From: Wyeomyia smithii
Lineage: Eukaryota; Arthropoda; Insecta; Diptera; Culicidae
Direction: 5' to 3'
Assembly (NCBI RefSeq): GCF_029784165.1
Contig: NC_073695.1
Location: forward strand, 198,211,857-198,275,856
Length of the DNA: 64,000 nucleotides
The notes under the pieces were generated by a model. It had not been told where the DNA came from and did no database searches. It saw only the letters and a list, made by a program, of their open reading frames with translations. Of the stretch, positions 1 to 11,930 are shown piece after piece. Every line of letters begins with the position of its first letter. Within the stretch, counting starts at the first letter, position 1. A program made the position numbers and the translations under genes.

Positions 1-240
1 GCCACCATGTGAGCTTATTGCCTACTAATTTTTTTCGTAAAACGGTTTTTGTCTTTGCTAATGGGTGTGCGCACCTGCCTAAATTAACACCAGCGGCATT
101 ACTGAGGGTTTTTGTCTCTGATAATGAATGTGCACGCCTACTTATAGCGACACTAGCGGTATTACTACCCAATAAGCAAATTATTTATTACAAACTTTAA
201 TTAGCACAAACTTTAATTTATTACAAACTTTAATTAGCAT
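1..240. repeat. Dispersed repeat, copy 1
   Basis: The segment starting GCCACCATGTGA reappears in diverged form at about 23847-24010, in the same order and orientation, including the shared string TAGCGACACTAGCGG. It carries no credible protein. A short tandem echo of ACAAACTTTAATTAGCA sits at its right end (about 187-240). The class is unknown, and the left edge is cut by the window. Confidence 0.6.
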
Positions 241-945
241 TCCTGCAGGAGATGAATTTCTACAAATCCTAAATTTCAACTGTATGTGTTTTCATCTGTT
301 TTCAACCGAGTGGTTGAAGATAATCAAAAGTTGCCAAATCAGTTTCTGTTAATACGAAAAAATCATACTGAAAATGTGGAATTATTCCGACATAACTGAC
401 ATAAATCTACAGCACTGCAGTTTTGGTTACCTAGGTTGTGGATACCTACCTAGCCTTGTTTGGAGATAATATTGTTACTGTCTCCAGGAGGTTTTCGGCA
501 GATTCGCCAGTCTATATGGACAGCCCCTTATTTGTGAACGATATCTGATATATTTAATCCTGCACTATGCACAATATGACCAAAAACATTTGAATTAACA
601 ATGTTTTTGAAATAAGTGTGCGTAGGTAAAATCGAGGTGAAGTAGCACACCACTTCAAACTGGTAGGTACGCGTAAAGCAGTTCTGATATAAACAGTTCG
701 AACTGTAGTTGAAAAAATTGCCGAAGAGGCAATCCACATTCACGCTCATTGTTCACGCTCACTGGATGGCACTGGCACTGCAATAACTCAATATATAACC
801 ACCTGTCCTCCCGCAATAGCTCGGTTTCTTGTTGAGGCGTGAAAATTTATTTATTTTTCAAAGCGGGAAATAAAGTCGAGAAGAGAGCACTATCTTTTGT
901 ACTACTTAATTTCGTTTAAATTGTCGCACTTTTTCTGGTTGGATT
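241..945. other. Unassigned AT-rich DNA
   Basis: No gene, RNA or recognisable mobile-element end is visible. The open frames are short and lack the features of real exons. Confidence 0.5.
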
Positions 946-1172
946 CACTGGTCAACACAGGGGTACTCCAAAAGCTCGAACCGAAAAAAAAAATTAAAGA
1001 TATCAGCTATTCCACCATTCCTGTGAATTTTGGTGTCTCTAGCTATTACCGTTCTTTTTTTCAGAGACTTAGAAGAGTTTACTCGTGAACATAACGTTGA
1101 AGCGACGAACCAAAATTTATAGGAATGGTTGAATAGCTGTAATATTTCTTATTTCCGGATTGAGCTTTTAGA
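946..1172. mobile_element. Foldback-type MITE, copy 1
   Basis: It begins CACTGGTCAACACAGG. Its left half (CACCATTCCTGTGAATTT, about 1013-1030) is mirrored in its right half (about 1110-1130, TTTATAGGAATGGTTG), so it folds back on itself. The same family is at 22184-22503 (most complete) and 30332-30478 (left arm only). The right terminus is not clear here, and there is no coding capacity. Confidence 0.55.
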
Positions 1173-1617
1173 ATGCATTTTTTGTTTTCATTTTGCGAAC
1201 CAATGTAAATATTGAAAATGAGAAGTTTTTCTAAGCAATTACTAGCGATTGGCAATAGAGAAGCACTAGTTTCGATTTTCGTTTGATTGACAAACAACGT
1301 ACAGAATCCAGTGTAATGTCCAGAACTAAATTAAATTCTTGGAAATCAACAGTTTATATGAACTGACCAGTACATCATAGAATAATTATCCAACGAATTA
1401 TACTTGGAAACCTAAATTATTTAAAATTGTGTAATGGGACAATATCGTTCGTAAAGTATCTAAAAAGTTATGTATCACAAGCAACGATGTTCTGTCGCAA
1501 AATTCAAGGGCAAGGATGTTCTCATGAGCATGAACATGAGCATGATTGACGGCCCGCGGTTGCTACTCCGGTATTTTCAGATCAATTGTAAATAAACAGA
1601 GAACCAACAGATGATGC
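1173..1617. other. Unassigned DNA
   Basis: No gene or repeat end is recognised. A short ATGAGCATGAACATGAGC stutter lies near 1524-1541. Confidence 0.45.
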
Positions 1618-2266
1618 TTAACCGTTATGTACTCGTCAAGGTACCCGGGTACCTTTTCAGACTTTAGTGCTTTAAAAAACAAGGATAACCTCACCTCAGC
1701 CAGCTGAAACTAAATAGTGGAAATAAACCATTTTCCATCATCAGACTATTTATAGCAGCAAGGGGGGTCGCAGGGGAAGGCTTCGAATTTTTTTACCCCA
1801 TAAGTACCCACAAAATGAAATGTTTCTTGCTTTTTCATTTCTTGCCCGATTTGCGATCTTGGCCCGTCAAAAGATTGGAAAATCTGTCTACTTTTAGAAT
1901 CCGAAATCGACATGAACCAGTGACCACATCAGGTTCCTGTAAATCCGGATCTTCGGGAGCATGTTCCGGTCAGACAAATTTGTACAATTGTCAATAAAAC
2001 CGACCAACATTGGTATCAAAATTCATGAAATCATTCCAGGAGTTGATTTTCATTCATTTTGAGTCCATCTGATAAGTTGTCCGAAATGGCCATTTCGGGG
2101 CAGATTCTGAAGATTCGGATTTAAGGAAACCATATGGGGACCAATTGCTCTCTAAGTCCCGTAAGGTCGAGAACTGAAGAAGTAAGAAGCGTTTCGTTTT
2201 GGTGGGTACCCGGGTACCCTGCCGAGTACTTACGTGTGTTAAAATTGCCGAGTACATAACGGTTAA
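1618..2266. mobile_element. TTAA-flanked TIR element (piggyBac-like MITE)
   Basis: A 641-bp body (1622-2262) is bounded on both sides by TTAA (1618-1621 and 2263-2266). The termini are perfect 14-bp inverted repeats, CCGTTATGTACTCG. Just inside each end lies the palindrome GGTACCCGGGTACC, and the right end repeats the GTACTCGGCA motif. No transposase frame is present. TTAA duplication is the hallmark of piggyBac-superfamily insertion; assigning this element to that superfamily is an inference from the target site, since the usual CCC start is not seen. Confidence 0.75.
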
Positions 2267-4154
2267 GTCTAACATTCAGCCTCAATGTGTAAAAACTGGA
2301 GACCTTATCTTTCTATGAGGCAAAACCAGCGCCGGTCGCATCCGAATGCAGCTCAATGGAGGAGTGTGTATAGGGATATATGTTGACGTGACACTCGCTT
2401 TAATGGAAGCCGAAAACACCTCTGCACTTCCACGATAAATCACTGGAATGTTGGAGAAAAGGGCAGGGTTTGCAGCACGGTTCGTTTTGGTAAACAATGC
2501 GCTGAATTCAAGTATCGGGTCCATAGTAATAAATATCGCGCCTACAGATTCATTATATTCTCTGCGAAAATTATTTCGCGAACCGAACTCATTCTGTTTG
2601 ATATACCACCTTGAAACTATAGCGCACGCGAGGATACCGCACCTATGACTAAATAAAACAGACTCAGATCTCCCATTGATTTATCTCAGCCAACTACAGA
2701 ACGTTACGAGTTAACGAGACGTTAACGTCTCGCCATATCATTTCCTCGTGAAGTGATCCTCTTTATACCGAAAACTATATTGCGTATCTATCTGTCAAAT
2801 ATACGACCTCACGGAAGGTTTTGACGTGAAGTCTCTAGATATGCGGTCACCCGGATGCTTAACAGATCGACTAACGACGTTCGTCTATTTTTAATAAGCT
2901 ATTTCTTGATAAGAGACCGATTCAAAGTACACTTAGCAAACCCGTCTATGTGTTTCAATTTTCCAATACACAAAACCTATATTTTGAAAAAAAAAATGGA
3001 ACTCGAGTACGGAATCACTTCTGAACGTTGTGCAAGGCTCAGGGGCAAGGATGTTCTCAATCCGATAAACCCAATTATTTAAACGAGTTGCCTTTCAGTT
3101 TATACTTCTCTAATATCCAATTCGCCATGCATTCACAATGACTATGAACAAATTGCAAGGTCAATGTTGGAAACTATGTGGAATGAATTTAAGATTCCCA
3201 TGCCACCAATGATCAAATTTTATTGGATAAGGAGATAAAAATAGGCGGGACAAGCTTGGCAGGATTCAGCATGAAGTAACACAACAATAAATTGGTAAAG
3301 TTTGCCACAGAGGCCGTACACAACCGTACGAGTCAGTAAGAAGACGCCAACTAATCAAATTCAAAATAAGAAAGAGCTCTCATAACATCAGCCGTCTGCA
3401 AACGGTTTTCGCGGATTTTGTTTGTTTGAACAATTTTCAACAATTCAATTCAATTTTCAGTTATAAATAATTTTCTTGTTCAAAAAAATTTCAAGAAAAA
3501 AGTTGTACATTTCGTAAATATTCAGAAACTACCAAGTCTGTTTAGTCCATTGTAAATTTGTTTCACTATTGAAGTAATTCTAATAGTTTTTGATCTTTAC
3601 TATCGAAAATGCGTTTCAATTCCAGTTTAAGTGGTCCCTCCTGATTTAATAACCTATACCAGATCACCAACCAGATTATCTTAGTTTATTTTAACATTAA
3701 TCAGAACTTTTAAATGTTTGTGATGCAAATTGGCTGGATAAGATATTTCCCGATGAAAGTTTTTTTAAAATGCCTCGAGTTTTCTTATTAATCAAGTGAT
3801 TCTGGCTGATGGTCCACTATAGGAAAGGGGTAAATTATAGGTTGTTTGCCCTATTTGTATTTTTATTTGGCCCTATTTGTATTTGTATTTTACAGTTTTT
3901 TTATAATTATAGTAAAACTCTTTGTTTGAATCGGTTCCTAATTCTATTAGTAAATGGCGCTAAGTTATTGTAAAATTTTTAATAAATTTTAATTAATGGA
4001 AATTTAACATTAGTAAAATCAGGTCATGGGTTTATTTTCAGGCTCCTCACTTACCCTTGCTGCTCATTGAATTTTATAATACTAACTTTCTCTAGACAAA
4101 ATAAGTCATCCTCATAATCGAACTATCCAGAAGGATACACGGTTGGGTAGCAAG
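2267..4154. other. Unassigned AT-rich DNA
   Basis: No supported gene. An 80-codon frame on the minus strand (2524-2282) has no recognisable domain and is doubtful. A perfect 18-bp palindrome, CGAGACGTTAACGTCTCG, lies at 2715-2732. The rest is AT-rich sequence without clear repeats. Confidence 0.45.
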
Positions 4155-4258
4155 TACACTAAAGTCGCCTTTTACGCGGGGGATACGTGTCGCGTAAAAA
4201 AACCGCGTGAATTACGGAATCCGCGTAAAAAAACCGCGTAAAAAGTGACCTAAGTGTA
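4155..4258. mobile_element. 100-bp MITE with TA target duplication
   Basis: The body is 4157-4256, flanked by TA (4155-4156 and 4257-4258). The ends are imperfect inverted repeats (CACTAAAGTCGCC against CACTTAGGTCACT), each running into TTTTACGCGG. The centre repeats CGCGTAAAAAAACCGCGT. Related pieces lie near 24405-24425 and 59945-60178. No coding capacity. Confidence 0.7.
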
Positions 4259-5095
4259 TATCATTTATTCTCAATAGTGGTATTACTAACAACATAAGTC
4301 CGGAATACAGCAAACTCCCGGGCAATATCACAAAAGATACTCGTCGCAGTGATAAGCCTATACCGCAAACACACTCTCATTTCTATGCGCATACATTCTC
4401 TCCAATTAATATGCACACTTAAGTGAACAAACACATCCACAAACGACATATTATAAATTACATACATACTTACACGAACACACATGTACATTATATAGTT
4501 CGCGGTGTGATCTCTTTCAAATCCACCGACTCTTGCATCTTGTTTCCGAATAAAATAATATACCAGAGTCAGCTGATGAAAATATCGCAATCGTTTGTTC
4601 TGTCGACTTCCCCCCTCCCTTGAGCTCAATGTCCTACTATGCTGTTTCTCAGCAATAATTCTAGGTTCGCTATCATATAGGTGCTCTTTTTCAAATGGAG
4701 AGGGAACCGATCAGAGTAACCTATGGTTAATTATTCGTGCAAGATCAGGTGGATTTGCTCTGCTTACAAGTGTGTAATTTTAAGGTCTTGTTCTGCCAGC
4801 TTCTGTGTTGAAAAAAGTAATTCTACAACATTCGAGACAGCATTCAATTTTATAAAGATTTCAACTCCGTCAAAAACTGAGTAGATAAAGTTTGTACTCA
4901 CTCAACTGGAGATGTGCAAGTTTATGTGCTTCTTTATAGCATAAATCATAGTGCTCTTGAATATGAAGATTTTTTCCAGGCCGCTACATCTGCCCCTTCT
5001 GAAGAGTAGTAAGTCGTATGGGAAAAAAATCACAGGCCTGTTCTGATGGCTTTTACGTCCGTAACCGTGGTTGAATCGTGCAGATATCGTTATTT
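4259..5095. other. Unassigned DNA
   Basis: A 122-codon minus-strand frame (4629-4261) has no domain, no homology I recognise and a composition that looks non-coding. Nothing else is supported. Confidence 0.45.
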
Positions 5096-5968
5096 CCCAA
5101 GTAACACACAAAACATGTTAGAAAATAAGTAACAACGAAAGTAGTCATATAAGTGTACTACAAGCGCAATTGAAAAATTGTGTTATTATATTGTGTTTGA
5201 AGTTGTTTTTCATCAGTAATACAACCGCATTTCGAAAACAAGCTCGTTTTTTCTGGTTTTGGAGATGTTTTTAATAACATGAGTTCAAGAATGACAATCA
5301 CTACCACTTGGTCTTTTCGTAAGACATTACACCATCTAATAACAACACTACGTACCTGTAAAACGCTTTTCCTTAGTACAATAATCGTAGCATTCAACAC
5401 CCAACTTAAAATTACTTGATCAAAATAATATTTAAATTATCTGAACGATTTCTATATTTATTCGAAGCGCGTCAAAACGCGCCATCAAAAGATAAACAAA
5501 ACGCTTGCAGTGTAACCAATATCACTTTAGTTTTTGTTATTGTATATCTAACAACGTTTTATAGTTTTGTTAGATTTTATATCCAAATAACGTTGAAACT
5601 ATGCGAAAACAATTTCAATATTGTAGCGAAAGAAACAACTCTTTTTGAAAGGTTGAATATTATTTTTTGTCATCATTTTATAATCAATTAAAACTGCCAC
5701 TGATAAAAGCAATTGTCGATCTAGTTGCACTGCGCAGACACAACACATTTGCGCATGCGCTGGTTAACAGTTGTCATAGCAACAGATTTGCGAATTGCCG
5801 TATTAGTACTCGAGATGTATTTTGCCACTTAATTATGTCAAGTTGGCTTGCTTTCATGCAGTAATCGGGGCTTTTTCTACTAGCCTTCATGTTTTGCGCT
5901 TTTCTGGTGATATTGATAACATGGAATAGGTAACGTCAACTATTCCATACCAACGTGTGTTACTTGGG
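5096..5968. mobile_element. Non-coding TIR element, CCCAAGTAACACAC ends
   Basis: The left end reads CCCAAGTAACACAC, and the right end is its complement with one difference (GTGTGTTACTTGGG after an inner CAAC). The roughly 870-bp interior has no transposase-like frame. A target duplication is not obvious, so the exact boundaries and superfamily are uncertain. Confidence 0.55.
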
Positions 5969-7194
5969 TTGTTACTAATTTCTACATTTACTGTTCGTCT
6001 GATATAATATGGTTGCTTCACTCTTGGCTACTTGAAACCAATAATAATGCTAATTTATTTAGATAATTTGGAAACCTTCATGGAAATCTGCAACTCAAGC
6101 GACTTTCATAGAAACCTGTCACTCAGGAAGAATTCCAGAAATCAATTTTTTCAACACTTTGTCGACTTCGCGAGTGTAGTAGTAATGCTCACAGGAATAA
6201 TTATAATCTTTTAATTGTCCAATATGAGCTTTCAATACACAGCATAACTGAAAGTAATCGAACGGGTCACAGGTGACACTCTGGCACTCTGAAAAACCTT
6301 TTCGCAAAGTTTGGTTGAAATACCGATTTTCGGCAGCACTTTGCATGTTGCTGTGTCAAGCAATTTCGATGATTTTCAGTAACGAAAAGCATCACTTAAA
6401 GCTTAAATACTATAAGGTATACAGCCCTAGGGGTTGAATGAAATGATGACGAGGACAAATATAAATGTTGATTTTAGCTCTTGTTTAACATATTTCACTA
6501 CGCCTGTTATACACCGTGTATCTCACAAAGGTATAAGGGCTCCACTTGCTATCGAGTTAAGAACAAAAATAAAGCTGAATTTTCTACACGCAGTCTTTTG
6601 TATCGAGTTGAGCGTAAATTTTTGCATTGAAGGCGTGGCCACGCAGTCTCGGGAATGAGAAACGAAACAAATCACTTTGTTGAGTCAGAATATGTAGCCA
6701 TTGGAATTTATTCCGTCCATGTTATTGTTATCCGTGCTCGGAAGCAAGGCAACAGCGATTGTTGATTTTTGCACAACCCTAACACAAAAAGAAGAGCCCT
6801 AACAACTAAACAGAGAATACGGGCCTAAAGTTTTTCGATACGGAACTTGTAAACCAATTTACGCATGATCGGAACAAAGAGAAATCTGTAATAAGAAAAG
6901 TCTAACGGACTTTGAGGTGAACGAAATTTTCTGATATCAGAAATGAGCTCAGCACTTCAAAATTGTCATTATATGTTACTAGCTGTCCCGGCAAATGTCG
7001 TCCCGCCCATTTTTGTGTTCAATTAAGAGGCCATCCAAATTCCACATCGACAGCTTTGAGGAAGGGGGGGGGGGGGGTCTGTATAATGTCCACGGTCCAT
7101 ACAAAATTTTTAGAATTTGTATGGACAGTTGTCAACGGAGGGGGAGGGGGGGATCAAAATCGTCAAAAATCTGTCCACGTGGAATGTGGAAAAA
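5969..7194. other. Unassigned DNA with a G14 run
   Basis: No gene is recognised. The string ACTAGCTGTCCCGGCAAA near 6979 resembles a repeat terminus; a related ACTAGTTGACCCG occurs on the minus strand near 60930. An uninterrupted run of 14 G lies at 7064-7077, followed by more G-rich sequence to about 7152. Confidence 0.45.
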
Positions 7195-8005
7195 ATTTTA
7201 AACATTCCAAATTCATTGGTTCCTTGCGATTTGCTTATAGTCTGCAAATGCATGACGAATCGGCTATAGAATATGATCAAAGTCGAAGGACAAATCGTTT
7301 GAAATGATTGGATTTATCGGAATGACAATATCCTCGCCTTTTGATTGCTCTAACATCACCTCGAATCTGTATATAACTATCCATATTCGGCCATTTACAG
7401 CTGGTTTTTCTGGTATCAATCTGGACCATATTGGGTGGTATTCTGTTATTTTAGTTATTTTCCAGAAGCTGAAAGTGGTCACCTTCGAATTCAAAATGGT
7501 GTCCAGGATCAATACTTGGCTTCTGTGCATCATCTCGATTACGGAAATATCCATGTTGAGTAACATCCGGTCATTTTCGGCTGCATCCCAGAAGTTGCCA
7601 TCTTACAATTAAAATGGTCTTTGAGGTCAATTTTATAGCTCCTTGCAGAATGATGCAAGGAGCTGAAAATTGACCTCAAAGACCATTTTAATTGTAAGAT
7701 GGCAACTTCTGGGAAACAGTCGAAAATGACCGGATATTACTCAATATGGATATGGGTTCAGGGATACTCATGGATGGTAATTGGTTACCTTAGGCTGTTT
7801 TTCAGGAACCTGAAGGCAGCTTGGATTTCAAAATGGCATTGGAAGATAATTTCTGGCTTCTGAGCGTCATTCTGGTTCCGGAAACACCCATATTAGAAAC
7901 CGGAAGTTTCCATCTTAAATTTAAAAATGGCGCCTGGAGTCAAGTTTTAGCTCCTTTGTATTGACCCGACCATTTTAGGCTGTTTTCCGAAAAACCTGGT
8001 TGAAG
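7195..8005 (+). repeat. Rep-X, outer copy, left part (block-2 monomers)
   Basis: The stretch around 7240-7340 matches the Rep-X copy on the minus strand at about 43060-43190. It is followed by diverged roughly 125-bp block-2 monomers carrying ACTTCCGG/AACTTCTGG and AAAACAGCC motifs. It is interrupted at 8006 by the pogo-like element and resumes at 13288. The class of Rep-X is unknown, and it encodes nothing recognisable. Confidence 0.65.
7549..7752. repeat. Near-perfect ~100-bp-arm palindrome
   Basis: The left arm 7549-7647 is the reverse complement of 7654-7752 apart from a few scattered differences, around a 6-base spacer (GAATGA). The arms are Rep-X block-2 sequence, so this is a head-to-head duplication of one monomer. 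A transcript crossing it would form a long hairpin. Confidence 0.9.
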
Positions 8006-9049
8006 TACAGTCGAATCCCTCTATAACGACACTTTTTATAGTGACAAATCTCGCTATAGCGACATTCTCAACAGTCCCTTCTGTTTTATACTAAAATTTT
8101 TCGTTTTATTGCGACATTTCGCTATCACGACCTTCCTCTATAACGGCATACCAAAACTAATACTTGTCATTATTTATTACGACAATAGTGCAGTCGACTC
8201 TCTCTATAACGACATTGCTGAATCTATAACGACATTTTCAACGGTACCTTCTGTTCTACATACACTACCCGTCAAAAGTTTGGAATCGCTTTACTGAGTA
8301 TTGCAACACCAAGCTTGAATATGGCAACACCTGCCGAAAAGTTTAGCATCACCTGGAATAAGCGGATATCTCGTGTTTTGACAACCTAGAAAGTTGCGGT
8401 TTTCAGCAAACTTGTTCAGAAGGTCAAAGGCTACTGTATGGTGACCAATTCGGTGTGAAATTTCACCGCTATGTGGTGCTAGTGGGCACGAAATTCGTCG
8501 TATTTTGAACCTAACTAATCTCACGATTCCGACCTGCTAGAAGGTTACGGTGTTCAGCAAACTTGTTCAGGATGCTAAAGGCTTCTACATGGTAGGGTGA
8601 TTGATCGTGGTTCGCACCTGTCTCATTGTTTTTCATGGCACCCTAGGAATGAATGCAAGATTTTTCTAAAATTGCAATACTTTTCAACTTAAATTTAGAT
8701 GGAATAGAAAGAGCAACTATAGACGAATAAATTTGTTGATTTTAAAAACAGCTGATGTCTAGTATATATTAATGGTATGAAGTTTAATGCAAGCGAAATT
8801 TTGATCCTGGTTCGTGCCATGTTGATCGTGGTTCGTGTCATTTATGATCTTGGTTCGTCCTAATAAAAAAAAGAAGTGCAGCATTGGAAATTAAAGAACT
8901 ACACGTAATATAAGCGCTTTTTTGTGTCAAATACAGTTATATTTTCTGTATCTACCTAGCAGTGTAAAAGAAACTTGCACATAATTAGTATTCAGACTAT
9001 TTCGTCAATATGAATTTAGATTTTTTTAACAGAAATTTACTTTTAGGGG

Positions 9050-9404
9050 TTTCACACTTTTTCTGTGCGGACTTCTCCATTGCGCCCAGAAATCGTTGAT
9101 CTATCGTGAGATACGCCCGGATGTCTGCTTTATCCGCACTTCTATTATTAGCAATACCGCTATTGAGAAGTTGCATTCTCATCATTATTTAATTAATGCT
9201 GGTGTGTAATATGATTTTATTCTTCCTTTTTCACACTTACTGCTGTAGTATACAGCGTTTTGTTCCTCCAGCCAATTACCGCCACTTATAATTTCCTGGA
9301 GAAGTTTCGTGCCGCGTCTTTCTGGCCATTCTTATTATTGGAGGGAGCTATTTATTTTAATGGCCTGAAAATCAATATTAACTTGCTCTGGGAATTAAAA
9401 TATT
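9050..9404 (+). repeat. Rep-Y, diverged fragment
   Basis: It matches the left parts of the copies at about 29250 and 39355: a CTGTG(C/T)GGACT start, then GATCTAT, CCGCACTTC and the TTCCTCCAGCCAAT region. It is more diverged than the other two copies and is cut off by the start of Rep-X. Confidence 0.55.
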
Positions 9405-10030
9405 GTTTTTGCATTTCTCCTAGAAAGGTATATCAATCACTTGCAATACCGAAAGTATAAAAGTGCTCCAAAGGGCCGAGTGGCATATATCACTCGACTC
9501 AGCTCGACGAGCTGAGCATTTTCTGTATATGTGTGTGTATGTGCAGATTTTTATTCTCCCTCACTTTTCTCAGAGATGGCTGGACCGATTTTCATGAAAT
9601 TAATTGCAAATGAAAGGTCTTGTTGCCCCATAAGACCCTATTAAATTTCATTCTATTCGGATTTTTAGTTTGGAGGTTATGTATCAAAATGTAAAAATCA
9701 TGAAACATCATTATCTCAAAAACTACACAACCGATTTGAACAAAATTGGTTTCAAATGAACGAGCTATCTGAAATACCCTCAACTATTGAATTTGATGAA
9801 GATTGAATTTGTGGTTCAAAAGTTATGAAAAGTAACGTGTTCTGAAGACTGTTTAATCTCACTCATGTTTCTCGAAGATGGCTGAACCGATTTATATAAA
9901 ATCGGTGTCAAATAGAAGGTCTAGTTGTCCCATACGATCCTATTGATTTGTTTTGCAATCGGACTATTACTTTGCCTGTTATGTTCAAAAATATGAAATC
10001 CAGCTATGAAACGGAACATATTCCGAAGAC

Positions 10031-10924
10031 TACCGTAAACTGGGGTGACTTTGATCACCGGGGTGACTTTGATCACTATACCTCTTTTCTGAAAATGTGG
10101 TAAAAAAGGGCTCCTCGTGCTTGGGATTTGTCGTAATCTTCACTGATTGTGTGGATATATGTTCGCATTGCTACTATTCATGCATTTCCTGCTATTTAAA
10201 GAGTGTTTTTCATGCTAAAATATTATTTGAAAATAAAGTGTATTTTTGGCGATTTTTGTTGCATACAAACAATCGGTTCAAGCAGATTCAAAACAACAAG
10301 TTGCAATACGTAAAGTGTTTTTATTTTGTTCCCAGATTAGTTCTTAAGATGAACAAATATTATAACAATACAATTTATTGTTATTTTTGCAAGTTTTTCC
10401 TCGAAGGCAATGTTGAGTCCCAATTTTCTCCAAGTAACATGCAAATTTGGACAATTTCATAAGTCATATTCCTCGTGGACTAGTTTTTGACGATTTTAGA
10501 CCACCTTCTCTCTCAGTGAATAATCATTCATATATATTCTAAAAATTTTGTATGAATCTTGGACATTCGCCATTATAAACTGTTCACGTAGAATGTGAAT
10601 GGCCCCCAAATTGCTTTCCATATTTATAAACTCGTTTAAGTCGTTTAAGGCTGTTCAATTTAGTGAAAGTAGCAAAGTGCTACTCCAAATTCTTCAAAAC
10701 AATGAAGTGATCAAAGTCACCCCGGAATGATTATTGGTGTGAACTTTTTAGAGCATATTTAAAAACAGCAAAATTGTTGCTAAACTTTTGAAGTAGTGAC
10801 TAAATCTATTTCAATGCATGCCAGTACTTATTTTAAAAATATCAAAGAATATTGTTTTCAGTATATTCTGAAAATATTTGAGATACAATCAAAAAAGTGA
10901 TCAAAGTCACCCCAGTTTACGATA
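10031..10924. mobile_element. TA-flanked element with GGGGTGACTTTGATCA iterons
   Basis: The body 10033-10922 is flanked by TA. The ends are CGTAAACTGGGGTGACTTTG and its complement. The core GGGGTGACTTTGATCAC is repeated in tandem at the left end (10044-10075) and occurs inverted at about 10708-10724 and at the right terminus. A 121-codon frame inside (10097-10462) has no recognisable domain. The empty site survives in the partner Rep-X copy near 43740-43755, which fixes the insertion. Confidence 0.8.
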
Positions 10925-11639
10925 CTTGGACTCACTCACTTTTCTCAGAAATGGCTGACCCGATTTCCACAAAATTAGTGACAAATAATTAGTCTAGCTG
11001 CCTCATAACACTCTATTGAATTTTACTGTAATTAAACTGTAACTTCGTCTGTAATGTACCGAAATGTGAAAATCACGAAACTTCATTATCTCAAAAACTA
11101 CACAATAGATTTGATCAATATTATTATCGGATGAGCGGGCTAATTAAGGGTTAACTGATGAATTATGAACATTGAACACGTGGTTTCAAAGTTTGGCTGC
11201 CCTATACGTTCCCATTTCATTTGATTATAATTGAATATAAGCCACCGTTATGTATTAAATTGTTAGTTAAACAAGAAAAGTCTATTATCTCAAAGATTAC
11301 ATGACTAATTTTAACATAACTAGTGTCATACGAACGAGTCATCTCTCAAACTTACAAACAACAAACTTCATAACAATTTGATATGTGGCCCAACAGTTAT
11401 GAAAAGAAAAGAAATTCAAAGACTTTTCAAAACTATACCTGCTCTGATCGATATATGTGGCCTCAACATAATTTAAATGTGGTATCGTACTATTTGAACG
11501 TTCCATATTCATTGATTCCTTGCGATGTGTCTTACAATCCAAAATGTTGCCTGAGGTCGATTATGGAACATATTGGTTACTTCTACAAACATTCACCTGC
11601 CAAATTTGGTTCCATTTAGTTGGTTAGCTCTCGAGATGT

Positions 11640-11930
11640 GCAGAAATTTGTGTTTCATTTGTATGGAGCCCCTCCCTTCCAGAAAAGGGAGGGGTGTCGA
11701 ACCATTATGGACATATTTGATACTTCTAAAAACATTCACATGCTAAATTTGGTACCCTTTACTCGGTTAGTTCTTGAGTTGTGCAGAAATTTATGTTTCA
11801 TTTGTATGGGACCCCTCTCTTCAAGAAGAGGGAGGGGTCTCAAACTATTATAGGAACCTCTATCGGCACTAAAAACCCCTACATACAAATTTTCACATCG
11901 ATCGGTTCGGTAGTTTTCGAGCCTATATGG
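11640..11930 (+). repeat. Rep-X block-1 tandem monomers (2x)
   Basis: Two ~143-bp monomers each contain a TGCAGAAATTT...CATTTGTATGG stretch and a G-rich hairpin of the form CCCCTCCC...GGGAGGGG (11668-11694 and 11811-11838). The same monomer occurs at 13288-13350 plus 17597-17890, and four times on the minus strand at 41640-42200. Confidence 0.75.

Noticed and set aside
2282..2524. 80-codon minus-strand frame as a small gene
   Set aside because: No signal peptide, domain, promoter or splice signal; its position next to a MITE gives no support.
7064..7077. G14 run as a functional G-quadruplex
   Set aside because: A single homopolymer, likely slippage-prone or a sequencing artefact; no evidence of conserved function.
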